The notes under the pieces were generated by a model. It saw only the letters and a list, made by a program, of their open reading frames with translations, was not told where the DNA came from and made no database searches. From assembly GCF_001659605.2 (NCBI RefSeq), contig NC_035164.2:20988000-21051999 (forward strand): a stretch of 64,000 nucleotides of DNA, written 5' to 3'. This document shows positions 59,790-64,000 of the stretch, one piece after another. This DNA is from Manihot esculenta (lineage: Eukaryota > Streptophyta > Magnoliopsida > Malpighiales > Euphorbiaceae). A program made the position numbers and the translations under genes. Positions within the stretch are counted from its first letter, which is position 1. Every line of letters starts with the position of its first letter.

Positions 59790-62044
59790 TGTAATACCCG
59801 GCTAGACTCCGGTATCGGAATTCCTACCGTCCGGTGGAATCTCGGATGTCGGAGATCTCTAGAAGGGGTAGAATCATGTTTTACAAAATGTTTTCATGTT
59901 TTTAATAATTTTAAGTATGTTTTTAAATGAGTTTTTGCATGAAAAGTCTTTGGAGGAAGACCCAGGTTCGGCCGCCGAAAGTCAAGTTCGGCCGCCGAAC
60001 ATGCATGCGTTTTGGAGGCACGTTAGGCCCCCGAAAGCATGAGTGAGGAAAGTTCAGGTTCGGCCGCCGAAAGTCAAGTTCGGCCGCCGAACATGGCATG
60101 CATGCGGAGGCAAGTTCGGCCCCCGAACGTGGCCTGGCCAGCCACCTATAAAAGGGTCCCTTAGGTCCGCACGGGCGAGCTTTTTCTCCCCCGTCATCGG
60201 CCAAGGTGAGTCTCCGCCACCCCTCCCTCGATCTTGAGTGTTTTCCTTAGATCTTCCATGGTTTTCACGGGTTTTAACTTCTGTTTTGAAGATCTGTGAG
60301 TAAAGAGCAAGTTTTGGGTACTTGGAGGTTCAAAGAGCTCAATCTCTCCATCTCCAAGCTAGGGTCGCCTTTCCTCTCGTTTCTTCAAGAGGTAAGCTCG
60401 GATCCACCCTTGTCATGTGTTTTAAACAAGCTTTAAGTTGTTTTATGGGTAGAGATGCATGTTTAGGCTTGTTGATGAGTTTATGGGTTTTGATGTTTTG
60501 ATGAACAATGTATGTTGATTTTTGTGTGTTTGAAGTGTTGTAGTTGGGGTATTTGGTTGTTTGAGGCCCCTAGGAGCTTGTATGCATGTTTTGGTTGGAG
60601 TATATACTTGATTTGTGGTTTTGGGAGGCAGGAGGTTCATGTGAACCAAGTTTCTGCCCGTTTGGCAGAAACCAGGTTCGGCAGCCGAAGGAAGTTTCGG
60701 CCGCCGAACCCCCCTTTGTGGAGGCAGCATTCGGCTGCTGAAGGTGCCCCCGAAAAGAGACTTTCGTCTCTGTCTGGGACTTTCGGCCGCCGAAGGTGCC
60801 GCCGAACCTGCCCGAGTTTCGTCTCTGTCCAGGACTTTCGGCCGCCGAAGGTGCCGCCGAAAGTGCCCTGTTCAGCCATTTCTTGCATGTTTTCATGGGA
60901 TGATTTCATGATGTTTTAGGGGGTTTTTGGGGAGTATATTAGAGTTATGTTTATGCATGTTTGGTCCCTCATTGGAGTCCACCTGTGTAGGTTCGGACCC
61001 GAGGAACCGAGGACCCCAGCAGTGAGCCAGCTGCTACAGAGTTTGTCAGAGCTAGCCAGAGGTGAGTGGAATAAACCTTAAGTTTTAAAATGAATGAAAT
61101 ATGAAATTTGAGCATGATCCATGCATCATGAATGCCATGAGATATAGTAGGTTGTTTGCATTAGTATTCACGAATATGTTGCATTGCATTTATGATGTTG
61201 ATGTGGATTGGTCATTGGATGATCCTTAGTCCTCCTATGATATGATGATGCTACGGCATGAGATATGGTATGGAAGTCCAGGTTGTACCCATTCTACGTC
61301 CCTGGCACGATGTAAGAGGAAGTCCAGGTTGTACCCATTCTACGTCCCTGGCACAGTTGGACTGTATGATATGTTATGTTAAGGGAAAGACCGGTTGTAC
61401 CCATTCTACGTCCCGGCACAGTTGGACTATGTAGAGGACTATTGGTGACAACACCATCCGAGATGTGATTTGTTGTGATGTGTTGCATTACATAATGGCA
61501 TGAAATTTTAATATATGTTTTTCTCTATTCTGCTCACTGGGCTTTGTAGCTCACCCCTCTCCCCTAACCCCAGATGTGCAGGTACAGGGTAGACCAGGAG
61601 GTTAGCCAGAGATATGAAGTATGTTCATGTAATAGTTAGATTGTGGACATGACAATTGTACTATGATGTAATGTAAAAGATTTCAGTATGTTGTAATGAG
61701 GTATATTGAGGTTATAGATGTGCTTGACCCTATGAGTATTGATATCCCTTGTTGATACATGATCCTGATGTCTATTGATGTTTATGTTTGAGCCAACTCA
61801 TCTCTTGTTGTATCGCCCGTTGGGGCATTGAGGAGATCCCACAGAGGGATCATGACTATGTTCATGTATGTTCAGGTTGAGTTGGATGAATGAAAGAAAA
61901 GTTTTAATTTTTATGTATGATTGTCGATCATGTATGGGATTATACAGGTTTGCAGGTTATGTGTTTGGCTTGCTACGGGTCCCGGCGGCCTTAAGTCGAC
62001 CCGGATCCTAGCGCCGGTAGCGGTCCGATTTTCGGGTCGTTACA
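59790..62044 (+). repeat. 3' LTR of the young Tekay element
   Basis: The LTR is 2255 bp, the same length as the 5' LTR. Differences by eye lie near 60049, 60169, 60197, 60567, 60607, 60739 and 61309. Confidence 0.96.
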
Positions 62045-63000
62045 CTTAGCCCTTGATAGAGATCAGATACAGAGTTATGGCATGAGATAGCCATACCAGG
62101 TCGCCCCTGGATAGGCCAGGTCGCTCCTGGTATTATGGTCAGAGCAGAGTTAAGAGTAGACCAGGTGATGACATAGTCTCCTTGGCACAGTTGGTCATGT
62201 TATGATATCAGAGCAGAGATAAGAGTAGACCAGGTGATGACATAGTCTCCTTGGCACAGTTGGTCATAGTACAACGTGTAGTTGAGGGCTATTGGTGACA
62301 AATTCATCTGTGAGATGATATGTTTGTGATATGATGCATTTCATGAAAACATGTAATTAATGAACTGTTTTACTGTTCCTCCTCACTGGGCTCTAGAGCT
62401 CATCCCACTCCCTTAACCCCAGTTTTGCAGGTCCTGAGATAGCTATGGGAAGTCAAAATCAGCAAGAGTACAGAGGAACGTTATGCATGAATGTATGTTG
62501 TAATAGCATAGTGGACATGATTAAAAGAATACTTGTGATGTAATATATAGATATGTACTGGCATGTACTGGATAGACTTGTGCTTTCCCTAGTGTCTTTG
62601 CTGTCGTGTGGTGTATGATTAATCCCTTGGTACATGACTCCTGTTTTACGTTTCTTGATGAGAAATGTGTGTATTAGGCTTAATGTATGGCTTTAATGTG
62701 ATACCAGATGGACGTGTTACAGATTCAAAGGGTTTCAATCCCTTGACCCACAGCAGATAGTGGTCCCTAGTATAGGCCCTGAGGGCCATTTCAGATTGGC
62801 ATATCTGAGTAGCAGTAGTTAAGCCTACAGAGTTTTACAGGATTGTTGAGTATTGTTTTGTTTCATGTATGGGATTTATCAGGTACACAGAGAATATAGT
62901 CGGCTTGCTACGGGTCCCGGCGGCCTTAAGCTGATCTGGATCCTAGTGCCAGTGATGGTTCGGACCGTTACAAAGGGGTACCGATTTCTGGGTCGTTACA
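62045..63000 (+). mobile_element. Older Tekay 5' LTR, right part
   Basis: It continues the LTR broken at 52176 and ends GGGTCGTTACA at 63000. A 69-bp tandem duplication beginning CAGAGCAGAG lies at 62140 and 62209. Close to the end, the TCGGACCGTTACA word is followed by an extra ~30 bp before the final GGTCGTTACA. Confidence 0.92.
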
Positions 63001-63003
63001 GAT

Positions 63004-63015
63004 TGGTATCAGAGC
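63004..63015 (+). other. Primer-binding site of the older Tekay element
   Basis: TGGTATCAGAGC, the standard tRNA-Met complement, lies 3 nt after the LTR. Confidence 0.88.
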
Positions 63016-63291
63016 TTAGGGCCTCAAGAGTACGATGTGTTGAGCAAAGATGCTCCAGGACTAGAGATATCCCACATCGAAAAGAGGTGTTGTTTTGTAT
63101 AGGAGGGTAAGCACAATAGGTAAAATCATGTCCACTAGGATAGGATGTGGAGTCCTGTCTTGCATGCTGATGTGAAATGCCATGATGAGTTGCATGTGCA
63201 TTATTGATATAGTTGACATGTGCTGAGGAGTCATGTGTTCTCACATGGATCATTTGCTGATTTTTGTGTGATGTTGTGCTTTTCAGGCAGG

Positions 63292-64000
63292 ATGAGAGGA
63301 ACTCGTCGATCTGCTAGATTGACTGGAGCTCCGCCGGAGGATGAGGACATGGATGCTCATCTCCCCGTTCTGCAAAGGGCAACATCAGATAGCTTAAGTA
63401 GAGAAGGTACATCAAGGGACCCTAGAAGGTCTGTTGATGAGAGTAGAAGGGGAGTCGTTCAGAGTGGTATGTCCGGGTTTATGAGAGAACTAGAGGAGGA
63501 TGAGCAGACAGAGATGGTAGCTTTGGCAGGAGTAGGTTAGGAGGAGATATGGGTGAGTCTCAAGGCGGCACTCAAGCCTCGAGATTTGTTCCACCTCAGT
63601 ATCCACCCTACCCGTGGGGGGTAGAGTACTTGATGAGAGGTACATCAGAGTTTCCTAGGTATAACCCATATCCCACCTTTATGCCCTATCCTTCCTTTGA
63701 CCCGTCATATCCATAGTATCCCATGTTCCCACCCTTCTTTTGTTACCCAGGGTCAGTAATCCCTAACCCAGGGCAAGTTGCACCTCCTCCACCATCAGTA
63801 GAACCAGTAGCCCCAGTTGTCCAAACACCTAAGCCTAGTTCACCTGGAGGAAGTAAGGGAAAGATGACAGACTATTTGAGGTTGGATGTTCCCAAATTTG
63901 AGACTGGTGATGACCCTGTTGAGTATCTTAGAACGGTCAAGATGATAACTGACGAGTTGGGAGCCAGTGAGAGTAGAGCCATTCAGATGGCAGGAGTCAC
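63292..64000 (+). pseudogene. Gag of the older Tekay element, broken and running off the window
   Basis: It starts [19 protein letters not shown], like the intact Gag at 54706. A frame change with a TAG at 63538 and a further TAG near 63715 interrupt it. Downstream the proper frame shows the Pro/Tyr-rich region and then KMTDYLRLDVPKFETGDDP and [16 protein letters not shown] of the capsid domain. It is truncated by the end of the window, so the state of pol is unknown. Confidence 0.9.

Larger units (their letters stand above)
52177..62044 (+). mobile_element. Young intact Tekay/Del-type Ty3 chromovirus retrotransposon
   Basis: The element is 9868 bp with 2255-bp LTRs at 52177-54431 and 59790-62044, and a perfect CTTAG target duplication (52172-52176 and 62045-62049). 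By eye the LTRs differ at seven positions, all transitions (about 0.3%). Primer-binding site, uninterrupted Gag-Pol and polypurine tract are all present. It is inserted into the LTR of an older member of its own family. Everything needed for movement appears present, though activity is not shown. Confidence 0.97.

Overview
The window is nuclear DNA of a dicot plant. It holds one spliced host gene in a landscape of retroelements and an integrated plant pararetrovirus. The evidence is a ten-exon gene with GT-AG introns encoding a LONESOME HIGHWAY (LHW)-type bHLH protein, Tekay/Del-type and Athila-type Ty3 LTR elements, and a florendovirus-like endogenous pararetrovirus (EPRV). A rosid such as a member of the Euphorbiaceae would fit, but the sequence alone does not fix the species.

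Layout. 1-1165: degenerate 69-bp tandem array, fused to a decayed Tekay pol fragment (1177-3510) and its 3' LTR (3610-5754). 5828-8050: a second LTR of the family in opposite orientation. 8513-9040: LTR-like sequence of another family. 9920-16690: non-autonomous Athila-type element with both LTRs and a GTAAT target-site duplication. About 17290-21998: EPRV segment holding the end of its polyprotein gene, a second ORF, the promoter and leader, and then the start of the polyprotein gene, so it is circularly permuted. 23227-32412: the LHW gene on the minus strand. 34374-34844 and 38959-39429: two 471-bp hAT-like MITEs, each with an 8-bp target-site duplication; the second sits inside an LTR-like repeat. 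40799-43917: possible decayed CACTA-like element with two pyrimidine-rich tracts. 43985-50630: probable remains of an old Ty1/copia element, interrupted by the 5' end of an Athila element (46643-48806, minus). 50879-64000: an older Tekay element whose 5' LTR is split by a young, intact copy of the same family (52177-62044, CTTAG duplication, one 1659-residue Gag-Pol ORF). The older gag then runs off the window.

How the parts work together. The only evident host function is LHW, which in other plants pairs with TMO5-type bHLH proteins to drive vascular cell division. The only transposon that looks fully competent is the young Tekay copy; its two LTRs differ at about seven positions. The Athila derivative has both LTRs, a primer-binding site and a polypurine tract but no pol, so it would need a helper. 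The EPRV is truncated and frameshifted, but its promoter region and leader remain and point towards the 3' end of LHW. The most unusual signals are a cassette of small ORFs in the EPRV leader, a palindromic TTCGGCCGCCGAA motif shared by two unrelated retrotransposon families, and an inverted LTR pair forming a 4.4-kb palindrome.
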